Shown here in pieces: positions 11,562 through 23,490 of a stretch of DNA of 64,000 nucleotides. A program made the translations under genes and the position numbers. Each line of letters starts with the position of its first letter. The stretch's first letter is position 1. The stretch lies in contig OY755038.1 in assembly GCA_963576565.1 (NCBI GenBank), positions 177,126,438 through 177,190,437 of the forward strand, given 5' to 3'. Below the pieces are notes generated by a model. The model did no database searches. It was not told the origin of the DNA and was given only the letters and a program-made list of their open reading frames with translations. Origin of the DNA: Aspidapion aeneum (lineage: Eukaryota > Arthropoda > Insecta > Coleoptera > Brentidae).

Positions 11562-11831
11562 GGAACTTTCGCAATCTACGAAAAATATTGCGACATAATA
11601 GACTTCGTCAAAGAAAACCTAGACCACGATGGTTTGCCTTTTATTCTAACAACACCAGACGGCCTTAAATTTGATGAAAAAGACTACGAGAGCACTTTAG
11701 CAGATCTCAGGCTGGTTCCTGCAACTATCTTGATTTTCGAATGGGATCCGTCTGTTGCTGAAGAAATTCAAGCCACTGGAAATGTTACTTATTTAAAACC
11801 TGAGGTTTTAATGCTTATGCAAACACTTTAG
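11562..11831 (+). CDS. UBXN6: UBXN6 (UBXD1) terminal exon, UBX domain
   Basis: The exon follows AG at 11560-11561 in phase 0 and encodes 89 residues and a TAG stop. It begins GTFAIYEKYCDIIDFVKENL and covers most of the ubiquitin-fold UBX domain. It includes GLPFILTTPDGLKF and VPATILIFEWD, and ends LKPEVLMLMQTL. The order is the same as at the end of vertebrate UBXN6, including the short tail after the domain. Unlike canonical UBX domains there is no FPR loop motif: the corresponding loop is of the degenerate UBXN6 kind. The UBX domain in this family is known to bind p97 weakly, with the main contacts made by the N-terminal VIM and PUB parts. No clear polyadenylation signal was chosen. Confidence 0.9.
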   Translation, partial: GTFAIYEKYCDIIDFVKENLDHDGLPFILTTPDGLKFDEKDYESTLADLRLVPATILIFEWDPSVAEEIQATGNVTYLKPEVLMLMQTL

Positions 11832-13235
11832 TAGATAGTTAAAATTGGCTTGGTTTTAAATGTTGAAGATTTGGCTATATTGTTTAAATTACTAAAATTA
11901 TGTCAAAAAACTTATTTTAAAACTAAAAAACAAATATGAATACGAAACAAGTGAGGTTAGATTCAATTACCAATTTGTCTCATATCCTAACAGTGTAGGG
12001 ATTTAACTCGCGCCTGGAAAATTAATCAGTAAAATCATATTCTAAATATTTTGTTATATCAACTTTTACAAAGTTTTAGTTTTAATTGTGACGTTTTGAC
12101 GAAAATTGGCTATTCTGTAACAGAATTGATCCAAGTAACATTTTTATTGTTTTGAAGAGATATAAAGCAAAATGTGCTTCCTGTTACTACCTATGTTGTT
12201 TTACACTCTGCACTTGGTTCTTTTTACCGTGAGCTAGAACATATTGTCAATGCAAGTATGTATCCAACAACATTTCGTACAAAATGTTAGTTGGATCACT
12301 TCTGTTTTACACTGGCCAATTTTAGTATTCCTCGGCCCTTCACTGAGGAAGACTTAAATTATCCTCGAATCGTCACCGATGAATTTAAAAGTATATTTTA
12401 CTTAACAAATGTCTTTATTTCCACTCTCTGAGTCTAGTAGTTATTTTGAGTTTTGCTTTTTTTAAAATATATATTTAATCGAGGATTTTTTTAGTAAGGT
12501 CAGTTAGGAACTAAGAATTTAGGGAAAAAGCAATTTAAAAATTTGGTGGGTGCTTTATTTTATCACAGTATTAGAATTATGAAAAAAGTTTTAGAGTAAA
12601 AGATCCATACATAAGGATGCATTATTTCCACATATGAGCACTAGCATAGCATGTTCCATTTTCACTTATCCTTTATTTGAGGCACACCTGGTTTGAACTT
12701 TATCCCTTACTAAAGGATAATATTTGACCTTACTTGTGTTGGAATAACGCAGGCTACTAGTTCCTTTATTTAGACAGTGTTGACGCCCATATCACGTTAT
12801 GACAAAATGTAATGTAAATTTAAATATTTTTGATACCAGACAATTATTATTTCAAGAGCTACCAATCCGGGGTAATCCGCAGATTTAATTTTATGCCAAT
12901 TATTGAAAATAATTTGTTTGGCAACAGTGTTCACCAACTAACCAAAAGTCATCAATGTTCTGTGAAGCGTGTAAAAAAACAGAAGTACACAGACCTAATC
13001 CTATATTTTCCTGACGGTTTTTTGCTAGTTGGTTTCGGAAGTTTTTAATTAATTTGCCTACAGAACACAAAACAGGCTTCTGACAGATAACAAAAATAAC
13101 GCAAATAAAAATTGTGACTGCAAAAGGTAAAAATTGGACTTCTAAATATCTCGTGACATCTGTCGCTAAATTTTACATTAATACAGGATAAACTTGGCTA
13201 ATGGAGTATTTAAATTTTCTAAATCTGTTGGGATA
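11832..13235. other. UBXN6 3' UTR and intergenic DNA without recognised gene
   Basis: AT-rich sequence follows the UBXN6 stop codon. Several short open frames, such as the 72-residue one at 12830, lack resemblance to known proteins and have no splice or start context. No transposon ends were identified. Confidence 0.5.
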
Positions 13236-13650
13236 TACAAGGTGATTCATAAGTAAGGACGTAATCCCTGCTTAAAAATAAGGCAAAAAGTTCCTATTAA
13301 TATGGGTCCGAAAATGCTTCCTCAGGGAGCTACGCTCCTTTGAATAGGACACCTTAAAGACTATTTCTTCTCTATAACATTAAACCCTTTAGAATTTAAT
13401 TTTGAAAATTGGTATATACTGTTGTAAATAACACATTTCCTAACATTTTATTAAACAATTGAAAACAAGCTGCTAATCTTTTTCTTAGATGACACGTTGT
13501 GGAATTCGTCTTTAAGATGTCCTATTCAAATGGGCGTAGCTCCCTAATAAAGCATTTTCGGATCCATATTTATAGGAACTTTTTGCATTATTTTTATGCA
13601 CAGATTACGCTCCCGAAATGATGCCACTTATTTTTGAATCACCCTCTGTA
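13236..13650. mobile_element. TACAGGGTG-type MITE (415 bp)
   Basis: The left end TACAAGGTGATTCATAAG and right end CTTATTTTTGAATCACC...CTGTA are inverted repeats. The arms pair further through AAAAAGTTCCTATTAATATG with its partner near 13560, and GGAGCTACGCTCCTTTGAA with TTCAAATGGGCGTAGCTCC. The element has no reading frame. Several other inverted-repeat elements here share the same terminal form. Confidence 0.78.
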
Positions 13651-14234
13651 TATTAGATTAATAAAGATTTCGTACTTTTTCGCTTTTGTTACCCCTAAAA
13701 TAATGCGAAAATTACAAGCCGAAAATAAATGGATTTTTAAAAAAAATTAGTTTGATGACTTTCCAAACTTTTAAATTACCCACATCATGCACCTGATAAA
13801 GCTGGTTTATTAGTTTGTTATCCTGAAACCGCAATATATTGATATTCAACGCTTTGGTAATATCCTTGTGGTTCTCGGTAAACTCATTCTAGATCTTATT
13901 CCGATCGAACACTATTTTTCGCGATTCTGGAGCGGCCAAGGAATGTAGTCAGACCCAGACAGCCCCATAAAAACACCTTTCCTAAGTTAGCAGCAGGGTA
14001 GAAAGCTAAAAAAATACAATTGATTCGATATATACCTAAATTTCCGCAACTTTGTGCCCGCGCTCTGAGGGTAAACCCCATGAAAACAATATGAATGCTG
14101 GGGTGCCAAGGTTCAGCTTCAACGTCCTAGGCCGTACTTTGTTCGTAAGCCAGTTGCATTTTTAAATGGAGACACGGCACTACAAGTTTAAAGATTTCGT
14201 TTACAAGTTCAAGATCGGTGTTAATTAGCACTTT

Positions 14235-14460
14235 TAAGATTACAGATAGGAATAAGACAAAAATAACATTACCAAGCCCTACAGCGAGCGACAGTGTAAT
14301 TGTTACCATAATTTCCAATATTACTAAAGAGCTAAAAACGATTTTAAAAAAACATCAAAAAGTATTACAACAGATCAAAATTGGTGATAACCAGTATTAC
14401 GAAAAAGACCACAGTAACATTACCAAGCCTTAGAACCAGCGAAAGTTACCATTATTTCCA
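14235..14460 (+). repeat. Two-copy tandem repeat
   Basis: TAACATTACCAAGCCCTACAG at 14263 recurs as TAACATTACCAAGCCTTAGA at 14415. A shared GTTACCAT-ATTTCCAAT follows each, so a unit of about 150 bp is present twice. A weaker CACCAAGCCCCACAATTAGC lies near 15510. Short open frames on both strands here are by-products. Confidence 0.6.
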
Positions 14461-14772
14461 ATGCCAAAAAATAGTCAGAAACCATTTCCAAAAAGTGTAT
14501 CTATCCTATTTTAGTGGCAACACTGATTTCCGTATTACCCCACTTATACACTTACTTGAGTTTGCTTGAGAAATTGTCTATGGCTGGTACCATTTGGCAC
14601 TCATACAAAAACTTTTGGTAAAGTCCGTAAAAGTTAGAGTTACAAAAAAGAAAATTTGAACTTCAGAAAATACGCGAACGATTTATACAAAACACGATGG
14701 AATTCAGCGATGGTTTGGGTGCGGAAAAACAATGGTCTAAGGTGGCGCCTCGGTGGTCGGACTTACGTAAAC

Positions 14773-14985
14773 CAGTGGCGTAGCGTGGGGGGCGCGGGGG
14801 GTTTGTCGCCTCCGCCTCGAGGGTACGGGCGCCCCATAGGTACCCGACGCGCCCTAAAGCAGGGCCGCAATGGCAAATTGAGAGGGTGGCAAGGAAAAAC
14901 ATGATTACCTTTTTTTTTAAAGATTTTTGGTGGACGCCCTTTTTAGCTGTCGGCCCCCCGCCCCTTCAGGCACGCTACGCCGCTG
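14773..14985. mobile_element. hAT-type MITE, 213 bp, exact 8-bp target duplication
   Basis: Termini are CAGTGGCGTAGCGTG and, inverted, CACGCTACGCCGCTG. The 8-bp sequence ACGTAAAC is present exactly on both sides (14765-14772 and 14986-14993), as expected for hAT insertion. The left arm is G-rich and the right arm C-rich (GGCCCCCCGCCCC), so the interior also folds back. The element at 25633 is the same length and has the same kind of ends, so the two belong to one family. Confidence 0.9.
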
Positions 14986-15230
14986 ACGTAAACCCTAGCG
15001 AAAGTTAGTCAAACTTGTCCAAAAACGATACGCTTGCCTTTATTTCAGTGTTGCAAACAGCGCAAACTCCAAAAAAACATTGCTGCAAATAGAGGCGGTG
15101 CCAAAACGTCAACCACATGATGCAGTGATTTTTAGGTTTTTGGGCGACATGTCAGCAATCCACTTTTGAGGTTAAGAAATCCGTGGTGAAAACATCACGA
15201 AACTGACAGATGCGAATAAGCTAATAGTAA

Positions 15231-15505
15231 TAGGGACTTACTGCAATAAAACCAGGCAGTAATAGTGCCGGGCACTATTCTGACAGTTTTGCATTATTAG
15301 AACAGCTGTCTTTTTTCAAAATTAGGCCTTTGTGTATTATAAGAACCGGAATTGTGCCGCCTTTATTAATGAAAAACAAACGACTGGATTAATAAATTCG
15401 ACTTTGGTATGTCAATTTTGAAAGATCGACTGTCAGTTTTCAATGAAAAACTGTCAGAATACTGCCCGACACTATTGCAACTGGCTTTATTGCAATAAGT
15501 CCCTT
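15231..15505. mobile_element. Inverted-repeat MITE
   Basis: AGGGACTTACTGCAATAAAA at the left pairs with TTATTGCAATAAGTCCCTTT at the right. Pairing continues through GTGCCGGGCACTATTCTGAC on the left and its partner CAGAATACTGCCCGACACT on the right. No gene is inside. Exact target duplication was not resolved. Confidence 0.75.
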
Positions 15506-16306
15506 TTGTCACCAAGCCCCACAATTAGCGAAATTGCATTTGCTATTACAAAATATTCAGCAGTTTCTTTTACTATTACAGAAACCGCAATTGCTGCTAC
15601 TCGTTAAAATTCCTCAAAAAGTATTACCACGTACAAAAATTTTACTTAAATATACTCTGTAACATTTTTGACACATTTTAGCTGTTAACTGTCAAAAAGT
15701 TACCTCAAAAATTATTAAATGGACTGTAGTGTAGTTTTGGCACACTTAATTTTTTAATTTAAATCAACGTTTAATTTAAGGATGAGTGAATTTTTAGTCT
15801 CCTGCCCTTTTGACTTATCAAACACTTAAAACCATTTTTAAAATGAAGAAATAATACATCTTATAGTGGAGTTAACAGTTTAATTGAATAAAAGAAGCCA
15901 TTGGCTATTTTTGTTACCTTACATGTTTTGAAAATGTATCATCTTCAGAAGTAGTAAATATTCGTGCATTTTTGAGTTGAAACTCGGCCCCATATCTGTG
16001 AATTTCGATGTGAGGGTCCTAAATAATTATACGTTTTTTAAAAATTACTACCCCTGAATATGACAACATAAGTCGTCGAAACATGTAGGGTACGCAGGTA
16101 CCTACCAAAAATAAAGTTAGTAAAGCCAGTTTTTCATTTAAATGAAAATACTTTTTAACAAACACCCACCAAAATATTAAAGTTGCTTTATGAAAGTTTT
16201 GAAAACTAGAATTAGACCAGCACTTATTTATTCTTCTTGTCAAAAAAAAATAAACAGGTTACTTAAGAGTTAAGCTCTTTACACAGAAACTTGCAGAGCT
16301 TAGTTA

Positions 16307-17012
16307 TACCGAGTGTCTCGAAAAGGTCCGTACAAAATCTTGGCACATATTCTTGAGGTTAAAATAAGTCGATTTAAAGCAACTTACCTTACCCGAAATT
16401 GCTCCGTTTCAGAGATACAGGGTGGTAAATTTAAAAATCGATTGTCTTAAAATTTATGAACATTTCTTAACGCATTACTTTAAAAATTGGTACTCGGGGG
16501 TTTTTTGGGATGTGAAACCTAAATATGGATACCATTTCACTGTGGCCGTTAGAGGGCGCTTCACAATGCACTTTTTATAATTTAAAATGACTATAACTTT
16601 TTTGTTAAGAAAATATTTTCCTGAATCTTTTTAAACCAAAAAAGTACTCTTGTTAACATACGCTAAAGTAAGTCGTGTTTGAGATATTTTCGTTTTTAGT
16701 GTTCGATGCCGCAACGGAATACTGAAATTATTTTGAATGACTATTTCACTAGTGTTTTACACTGGCAAAATGTCATAGCATCGCCCAGTTTTCTACCGAC
16801 TATTGTTCTCAAAGCTTTATTCAAGTTTTTTGCTTTTCGGCAATTTCGCTCATAAATTTTTTTATTTTAAAAATTTAATTTTTAAATTCGCCTCCCTGTA
16901 TCTCTGAAACGGAGCAATTTCGGACTAAGGTAAGTTGCTTTAAATCGACTTATTTTGACCTCAGGAATATGTGCTAAGATTTTGTACAGACCTTTTAGAG
17001 ACCACCCTGTAT
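16307..17012. mobile_element. TACAGGGTG-type MITE with about 130-bp inverted repeats
   Basis: The left arm reads GTCTCGAAAAGGTCCGTACA and the right arm ends in AGACCACCCTGTAT. Long paired blocks include AAATAAGTCGATTTAAAGCA-type sequence with TGCTTTAAATCGACTTATTT. CGAAATTGCTCCGTTTCAGA pairs with TCTGAAACGGAGCAATTTCG. An internal second TACAGGGTGG at the inner edge of the left arm repeats the terminal signature. There is no coding content. Confidence 0.82.
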
Positions 17013-17054
17013 GTTGAGTTAGCGAGTTACTTAGTTATATGAGCGATAAGTTAT

Positions 17055-17900
17055 ATGTTGTCCCAGTGTTGTCAAAAAATTACTACACTTGCCAGCGTAG
17101 ACGCCGCCGCGGCCATCCTCAGAAAACCGCTTGTCCCTGTCGCCGGATTTTCCAAAATATCTCGTAAGAAATTGTTCACACTATTAAGTGACGAACTTGC
17201 AGCTCTAAGCCTTTTTAGAGGTAGAGTTCTAGAATTTATTAATTTTCTAAGTAGCATGCAGAAGGCTTTTTATGCAGAAATCTATCTATCCTATGCATTA
17301 TCCGGGGTATGCCATTTTTATTTAAAAATTTTATATAATAAAGTTTAGACCAAATTTCGCACATCTCGTTAAAATTTTAGACGAAGAAAATAACATTTTA
17401 TTATTTATGGAATTTCGGCACTACTAATTTGGCCGAGGCACTTAAACGGTTAACCAAATAAACACAAATTAGTCATACAGCACAGGTGGACGTTTCGGAC
17501 CAAGAATGGACGTCCTGTGCTCTCGAGGTATAGATATGTAATAATTCCATAGAAAAAATCTTATGAGGATGCCATGATTTTAAGGAACGCGATTTTTATT
17601 AAATTTACATTAAATAGCCTGTTTGTTTTTACTTTTTAAATATATTAATGCCTATTGTGATAATGGAAAGATCATTTTAAATGAAATTTATTATAATTAA
17701 ATATTTCAAATTAAAATTTGGAAGTTTTTTCAGACTTCTTCACAAGATCATTTTAAAATTGTTAAACAGATTGAGATAACAACTTGAATGGCGAGTTTAT
17801 ACAGCTTCAAAGTATAAGTAAAAAACCTTCAACTTATGGAAAGCTCACTTCGCTGTTATTAAGATGCTCAATTAGTGTCTTCAAGATACAAGTGTGCAAC
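17055..17900. other. Unassigned stretch
   Basis: Open frames on both strands at 17055-17348 contain alanine-rich text but no recognisable domain, and the two strands shadow each other. The segment just before the tandem array at 17.9 kb is AT-rich and shows nothing recognisable. Confidence 0.35.
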
Positions 17901-18840
17901 GGCTTTCCTGATGACTCATCGAACACCATCATGGTTTTTGTTTTAAAAGGTGCATAGTGATCATCTGAACATAAAATTATAGGTCTGCCGAAGTTCACCT
18001 TGGACGCATACTCGACACATTTCCATGAAGTCTGAATTTCGGAAGGTCAACTTGCTTTATCGAACATCATAATATTTTTTGTTTTAAAAGATGCATAATG
18101 ATCATCTGAATATAAAATGACAGGTCTGCCTCGGCACACCTCGATGAAGTCCGACATTTTGGAAGGTCAAATTGACTCATGGTGCATAGTGATCACCTCA
18201 ACGTAAAATGACAGGTCTGCCTAAGTTCAACTTGGCACGTCTACTAAGCAGACCTCGATGAAATCCGACATTTTGGTAGGTCAACTTGACTCATCAAACA
18301 ACATCATGGTTTTTGTTTTAAAAGGTGCATAGTGATCACCTGAACATAAAATGGCAGGTCTGCCTAAGTTCATCTTGGCACGCCTGCTCAGCAAACCTCG
18401 ATGAAGTCTGACATTTTGAAAGGTCAACTTCATTCATTTAAAATCATCATGGTTTTTGTTCTAAAAGGTGTATAGTGATCATCTGAACATAAAATGACAG
18501 GTCTGCCTAAGTTCAACTTGGCACGTATACTCGGCAGACCTGGGTAAAGTCTGTCATTTCGGAAGGTCAACATGTCTCATCGAATATCATCATGGTTTTT
18601 ATTTTAAAAGGTGCATAGTGATCATCTGAACATAAAATTACAGTTCTGCCCAAGTTCAGCTTGGACGCATGCTCGGCACACCTCGATGAAGTCTGAATTT
18701 CGGAAGGTCAACTTGAATTATCGAACATATTAATATTTTTTGTTTTAAAGGTGCATAATGATCATGTGAACATAAAATGCAATCTGAACATTAAATGCCC
18801 AAGTTCAGCCGGAAGGTCAAATTGACATGCATACATAAAA
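17900..18840 (+). repeat. Tandem array, about 145-bp unit, about seven copies
   Basis: The landmark GGTGCATAGTGATCATCTGA recurs, with small changes, near 17949, 18086, 18180, 18323, 18468, 18610 and 18750. Each copy carries AACATAAAATGACAGGTCTG, AAGTTCAACTTGGCACG, CCTCGATGAAGTC and GGAAGGTCAACTTG in that order. The third and last copies are shortened. The array has no open frame of note and no obvious terminal repeats. Confidence 0.88.
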
Positions 18841-19851
18841 CACATTTTCGCTACCAAAGAAAACTAAAATGTGGTTTATATTTCTGTCTAGTTTTAAATA
18901 TGTGTAGTGAAAGATGAGCCAAACCATAGTCTGCATAACTATACAAAAGTTAACCAACTCAAAAGGTTGGTTTAGGTACTTTTACATCCTTTGGCCAAAC
19001 CATGGCTAAGATTCATATCTGAGCGGTAATCTTCATTATTACTATTATGCTGTGTATCGATATATAATGTTAAATTGGGAAACTGTTTTTATGGCCAGAA
19101 TTAAACATTATACAATATCAATTTTAAAAAATGAAACGAATTCTGATCAGTGTACAAGGGGCTGTATGGTCAGAACAAAAATCTGCATTGATAGCAACTT
19201 CAAAATGAAAAGAAAAACAAAGCTATATACAAAGAAAGGCTAAAGGAACAGCTAACCCAAAACGTAAGATATATAGATGAAATAAATGATACGCTCACAA
19301 GAGCTATGACCAAAGTAGGAAAAGACATTGCATTATTTCTTTTAATTGGTGGTTGTTTTTGAACATGATTATATCTGTTTTGTTGTGGGTTGCTAGTCGC
19401 TACGATTTGCCGTTGTTCTCCTTTTACCGGTACGTTGCGTTATTTTTTGGGCTGGGTTTAGGCAGAATCCCTGTTGTGCTTAGTGCATTAAGGGTTGTTG
19501 TACCCACCATAGTGCACAATGCACAAACCTAATGCTTGCATGACTGTTTTTTGCTTGCTGATTAGTATGGTAAGATGCACTAAGCACCAATTCTATCCAT
19601 GTTGCTGGGTAAATCAGTAATAAGTTGCAAGGTAAATCAGGCATATAACTTTACACAAGTTTTTTGTTTAATTAAATTTTATTAAATCTCTGTCAGGCAG
19701 TTTTTTTATCAGGGGATATACAGGACTGTTCCTCGACTTTCAAGAATGAGGGCAGTTATGATTTTTAAAACATATGTGGTTAGAAAAAATCAAATTTTTT
19801 GTTCTGGTGTAATAAATATTTATTTATTTATGATATTAGCATAAAACTGTT

Positions 19852-20455
19852 TATGTGGAGACTTATCTAACAAACTTTAATCAAGTGTTTTTGCCGATTT
19901 TGACAGATTTACTTCACTCTATTATAAAATTTACTAAGGACTGTTGTGCATCAGCCACCATTGAAATATTCAAAATGACGACCGTGAACAAAAAACAAAA
20001 GGAAAGCATACATATGCGATATATCAATTATAGGGTTTTTGGGTTTGCTGAATCCAAATATGTTGTTAAAAAAAGATTTTGGGGTACTCTGAAGGAGTGG
20101 GGGTAATTATGGGATTAACAGTAAAACAGTTTGTGTGGAGACTTAACGAACAAACTTTATCAAAGATTTTTTTACAGATTTTGGCCACTCTGCTCAACCC
20201 TATTATAAAACTAACCAATGATTTTTGGTCATCAGCCACCATTTTGAAATATTCAAGATGGTGACTGTGAAAAAAAAAGCAAAAGGAAAGCATACACATG
20301 CAATGCATCAATTATTATAGAGATTTTGGAGTAATCTGAAGGAGTGGAGGGTATTTATGGGGTATACAGTATGCGAGGAAAAAACTTTTTTAGTTTCGTT
20401 TTACAGGTTTTAACAGCTCTGCTCAACCCCATTATAAAAGTAGCCAATAGCTGGC
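19852..20455 (+). repeat. Tandem array, about 270-bp unit, two full copies and a part
   Basis: GTGGAGACTTATCTAACAAA at 19855 and GTGGAGACTTAACGAACAAA near 20132 start successive units. These continue with ATCAGCCACCAT, an AAATATTCAA-ATG segment and CAAAAGGAAAGCATACA. They end with TCTGAAGGAGTGG and GTATACAGTA-like text. A third unit near 20370 is cut short where the errantivirus-like remnant begins. Confidence 0.8.
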
Positions 20456-20501
20456 CATACACACAGAGGTTGATATTATATATATATATATCTAATAAAT
20501 A

Positions 20502-20690
20502 TTAGTTTTCCAATTCTTTATCATCTTTTTCAATTTTATTGATACAATTTTCATAATGTTGACCGTCAGCTGCATCTAAATTTCCCGTTATGTACTTCCA
20601 AACAGTACCGAGAGCGTTCATTAAACCTCTTTTACGTCTTGGTGTGTAGGGCATGTCTGAATAGATTTCATTAAATTATATCTAAGTGGA
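20502..20690 (-). pseudogene. Errantivirus-like Env fragment with furin-type site
   Basis: A minus-strand frame ending in TAA at 20502 contains PRRKRG followed by a LMNALGTVWKYITGNLDAA segment. A dibasic furin-type site followed by a short hydrophobic segment of this form is characteristic of the Env/F proteins of insect errantiviruses such as gypsy and 17.6. Only some 55 residues around the cleavage site remain. The receptor-binding part, the transmembrane anchor and the start are missing. A TA-dinucleotide tract separates it from RNase H, where integrase should lie, so the element carries a large internal deletion. Confidence 0.7.
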
Positions 20691-20693
20691 TCA

Positions 20694-20696
<3 letters not shown>

Positions 20697-20753
<57 letters not shown>
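20697..20753. repeat. (TA)n microsatellite at a deletion junction
   Basis: An uninterrupted TA run of roughly 28 repeats separates the end of the RNase H domain from the Env fragment. The integrase region expected between them is absent. Confidence 0.9.
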
Positions 20754-20754
<1 letters not shown>

Positions 20755-20756
<2 letters not shown>

Positions 20757-21960
20757 TTTATGTTTTCTTCAATTCTTATTCTAGAAAGGGCATCTGCATT
20801 TTTGTTAATTTTTCCTGGTTTATAGATTATTTCATAATCATATTCTTCCAGTTTTAATCTCCATCTGGCTAAACGACTTCCAGGATCTTTAATTGAAAAT
20901 AATCAAGTTAAAGGACGATGGTCTGTGATTAATTTAAATTTTCTTCCGTATAAATATGGTCTAAAATGTTTGACTGACCATACAATGGCTAAAAGTTCTC
21001 TTTCAATGAATAGTTTTGTTCCGTATTATTTAAAGTTCTTGAGGCATATGCAATAGGCAAATCTTTTCCTATTGGTCCTTGAGATAACACAGATCCTATT
21101 GAATAACCAATGGCATCAGTTGTTAAAATAAAAGGTTCATTAAAATTAGGATAAATCAAAATTGGACTGGTTGTCAAAATATTTTTTAATTTTTCAAAAG
21201 ATTCTTTACAAATTGCGTCAAAAACAAATGGTTGATCTTTTTGTAATAATTTAGTTAATGGTTTAGAAATTTTGGCAAAATCTTGGATAAATCGTCGATA
21301 ATATCCTGCTAATCCTAAAAAACCTTTAATTTCTCTTTGATTTTTGGGTTCTGGAAAATTTTTCAAAGCTGAAATTTTATTTGGATTAGGTTTTACACCT
21401 TTATCTGTTATTATGTGACCTAGATATGCAACCTCTTTTCGTAGGAATTCGCTCTTATCTGGTTGAATCTTTAAATTTGCTTTTCTTAATCTAGAAAAAA
21501 CTTCTTTTAGTCTTTTGACATGTTCATTAATTGTATTTGAATAAATAATAATATCGTCCATGTATACCAAACATCTTTCGTTTTGGATACCAAGTAAAAT
21601 ATTGTCCATAACTCTTTGAAATGTTGATGGAGCATTTTTAAGTCCAAACGGCATTCGAATGTATTCATAATGACCGTTTTCAACTGAAAAAGCCGTTTTT
21701 TGAGTATCTTTAGGATCTACCTCAATTTGGTGGAATCCTGATGCAAGATCTAAAGTTGAAAAGTATTCACAATGTCCTAATTGATTAAGTAAATCTGATA
21801 TCATTGGCAAAGGATATTTATCATCAATTGTAACTTCATTTAACTTTCTGTAATCAATTACAACTCTCCACTTTTGTTTCCCTGAAGCATCTAATTTCTT
21901 TGGTACTACCCATACTGGAGAAGACCATGGAGAAAAAGAATGTTGAATTATTCCGTTCTA
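20755..21960 (-). pseudogene. Errantivirus-like reverse transcriptase and RNase H, frameshifted
   Basis: An open stretch at 20989-21810 covers most of the reverse transcriptase. It carries the STLDLASGFHQIEV block with the first catalytic aspartate, MPFGLKNAPSTFQ, and YMDDIII with the paired catalytic aspartates intact. Just upstream, in another frame, lie IDYRKLN and the palm start; downstream, after a frame change at 20989, come TDHRPLT with a stop and NADALSRI, the end of RNase H. The order and motifs match the 17.6/297/gypsy group of Ty3/Gypsy elements. At least two frame changes and one stop make it inactive, and integrase is lost. Confidence 0.85.
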
Positions 21961-22890
21961 ACATTTTTGAAACTTGACTTTTTACTTCCTGTTTATGTAC
22001 TTGAGGATATCGATAGGACTTTGTAAAAATTGGTTTGGTTTCTTTGGTGTGAATGGAGTGTTTAATTTCGCTTGTAAAAGTTAAATTATCTCCCTGTAAG
22101 TAAAATATATCCGAAAAATCTAGACAAAGTGATGTTATGATTTCTTTTTCTTCGTCATATAAGTGATCTAATCTTAATTGCTTTGGTATTTCATGTTCTC
22201 TTATTATTGGTTTATTTTCTTTTAGATTAAAACATACTTCAGTTGTTTTTGAGTTGCTAGGTAAATTTTCAAATTCAAAATTATCAAAATTTATCGTTTT
22301 AGTAGTTGCATAGGCATTAATAATTGTTGTACAAAATTCTCCTTTTTCATTTATTTTAACAATGCAATTAGGAATGTAACATTTGTCTTTTTGTTGAGCT
22401 AGTAAAATAACTTCTGTATTTTTTAATTTAAAAGCTCTTTCTGTTCTTCCTTCTATTTGTATTATATTTTTATTGGTTCATTATTTACAGTAAAGTCTTT
22501 TTGTTCTGGGTTAGTTCTATATAAAGGAACTGTTTTAAAATTGGTAATCAATTTATTATTTTGATAATCAATAATGCAATTATAATGTTTTAAAAAATCT
22601 GATCCTACTAGTCCATCAAATCCTATGTCAAGATCACAAACTAGTACTTTAAAAGGATCTTTCAAAGTAAAAGGAATTAAAACTGATTCGTTAATTGAAA
22701 TTGGTTCATTTGAAATGCCTTTGACAGTTACATTTTCAGGAAATCTTTGTAAATATTGCTCACATGTTTTTGGTTTAAAAACAGAACAACTAGCACCTGT
22801 ATCAACTAAAATTTTAAATTTTTGTGTAATGTCTGTAAAATAATAAAGATTACTTGAAAAAGTTAAAATTTGATGTTTTACATGAATTTG
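21960..22890 (-). pseudogene. Errantivirus-like protease and Pol linker, frameshifted
   Basis: On the minus strand an aspartic protease with VDTGAS (active triad near 22795-22803) is followed by a GLVGSDFLKHYN segment near 22590. The frame stops at 22462. A different frame then carries the polymerase N-terminal linker, with RLDHLYDEEKE and FSDIFYLQG segments typical of this group, until about 21960. The single-domain protease and the following polymerase were originally one Pol reading frame. Confidence 0.78.
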
Positions 22891-23490
22891 TTATGAGTTT
22901 GGTTCGCTTGATCGTGTTCGTTCTGTATTGACATAGTTTGAAAATTTATTAACGTTTGATCGATTTCCGAGGCGTCTTCGAAAATTTACATTTTGTTCAT
23001 CATTAGATTCATATTCTTGTTCAAAAGAAACATCTTCATATTGTTCAAAATTATTATCATAAAGGTTTTGATCATTAGAAAAATCATTAGTTTGATTTTG
23101 ATAATAAGTATCTTCAAAATCTTGAGTTTCATTTTCTACATTTTCCATAAAATGCATAGGTTTACTTTGAAAATTTGATCTTTGATTATTGTTTGATTGA
23201 GGATTATTATTTGATTGAGACCTAAAAAAATTTCCTTGATTATTTGGTCTACAATTGTTAGATGTTGGTGATTGATTTGGTCGATAGTTTGACGTGGAAG
23301 GTTGGTTTTGTTTAAAATTTGACGTGGAAGGTTGATTTTGTCTATAATTTGGGGTGAAAGTTTGAGTTTGTCTATAATTTGACGTGGAAGGTAAAGTCGG
23401 ATTAAAGTTTGGTATGTAATTTTGAATAGTTCTACTATTTTGTTTTGTTCTACACTCATTAAATGTCCCGATCTTTTTCAAAAAGAACAA
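22891..23490 (-). pseudogene. Errantivirus-like Gag C-terminal, N/Q-rich region
   Basis: The 199-residue frame has five to six copies of a repeat of the form NYRQNQPSTSN, then asparagine-, acidic- and RS-rich text. No CCHC zinc knuckle is present, as in the gypsy/17.6 group, where basic or polar tails replace it. It overlaps the preceding Gag frame by 13 bases, which may be a natural programmed shift or simple decay. Base composition is as AT-rich as its surroundings. Confidence 0.65.

Noticed and set aside
17055..17348. Alanine-rich 97-residue plus-strand frame
   Set aside because: It is mirrored by an equally long frame on the other strand, has no known domain and sits between repeats.
17900..18840. 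CRISPR array
   Set aside because: Units are long and continuous, without short constant repeats separated by unique spacers, and the sequence is eukaryotic.
22993..23178. Plus-strand isoleucine/phenylalanine-rich open frame
   Set aside because: Shadow of the AT-rich Gag region on the other strand.
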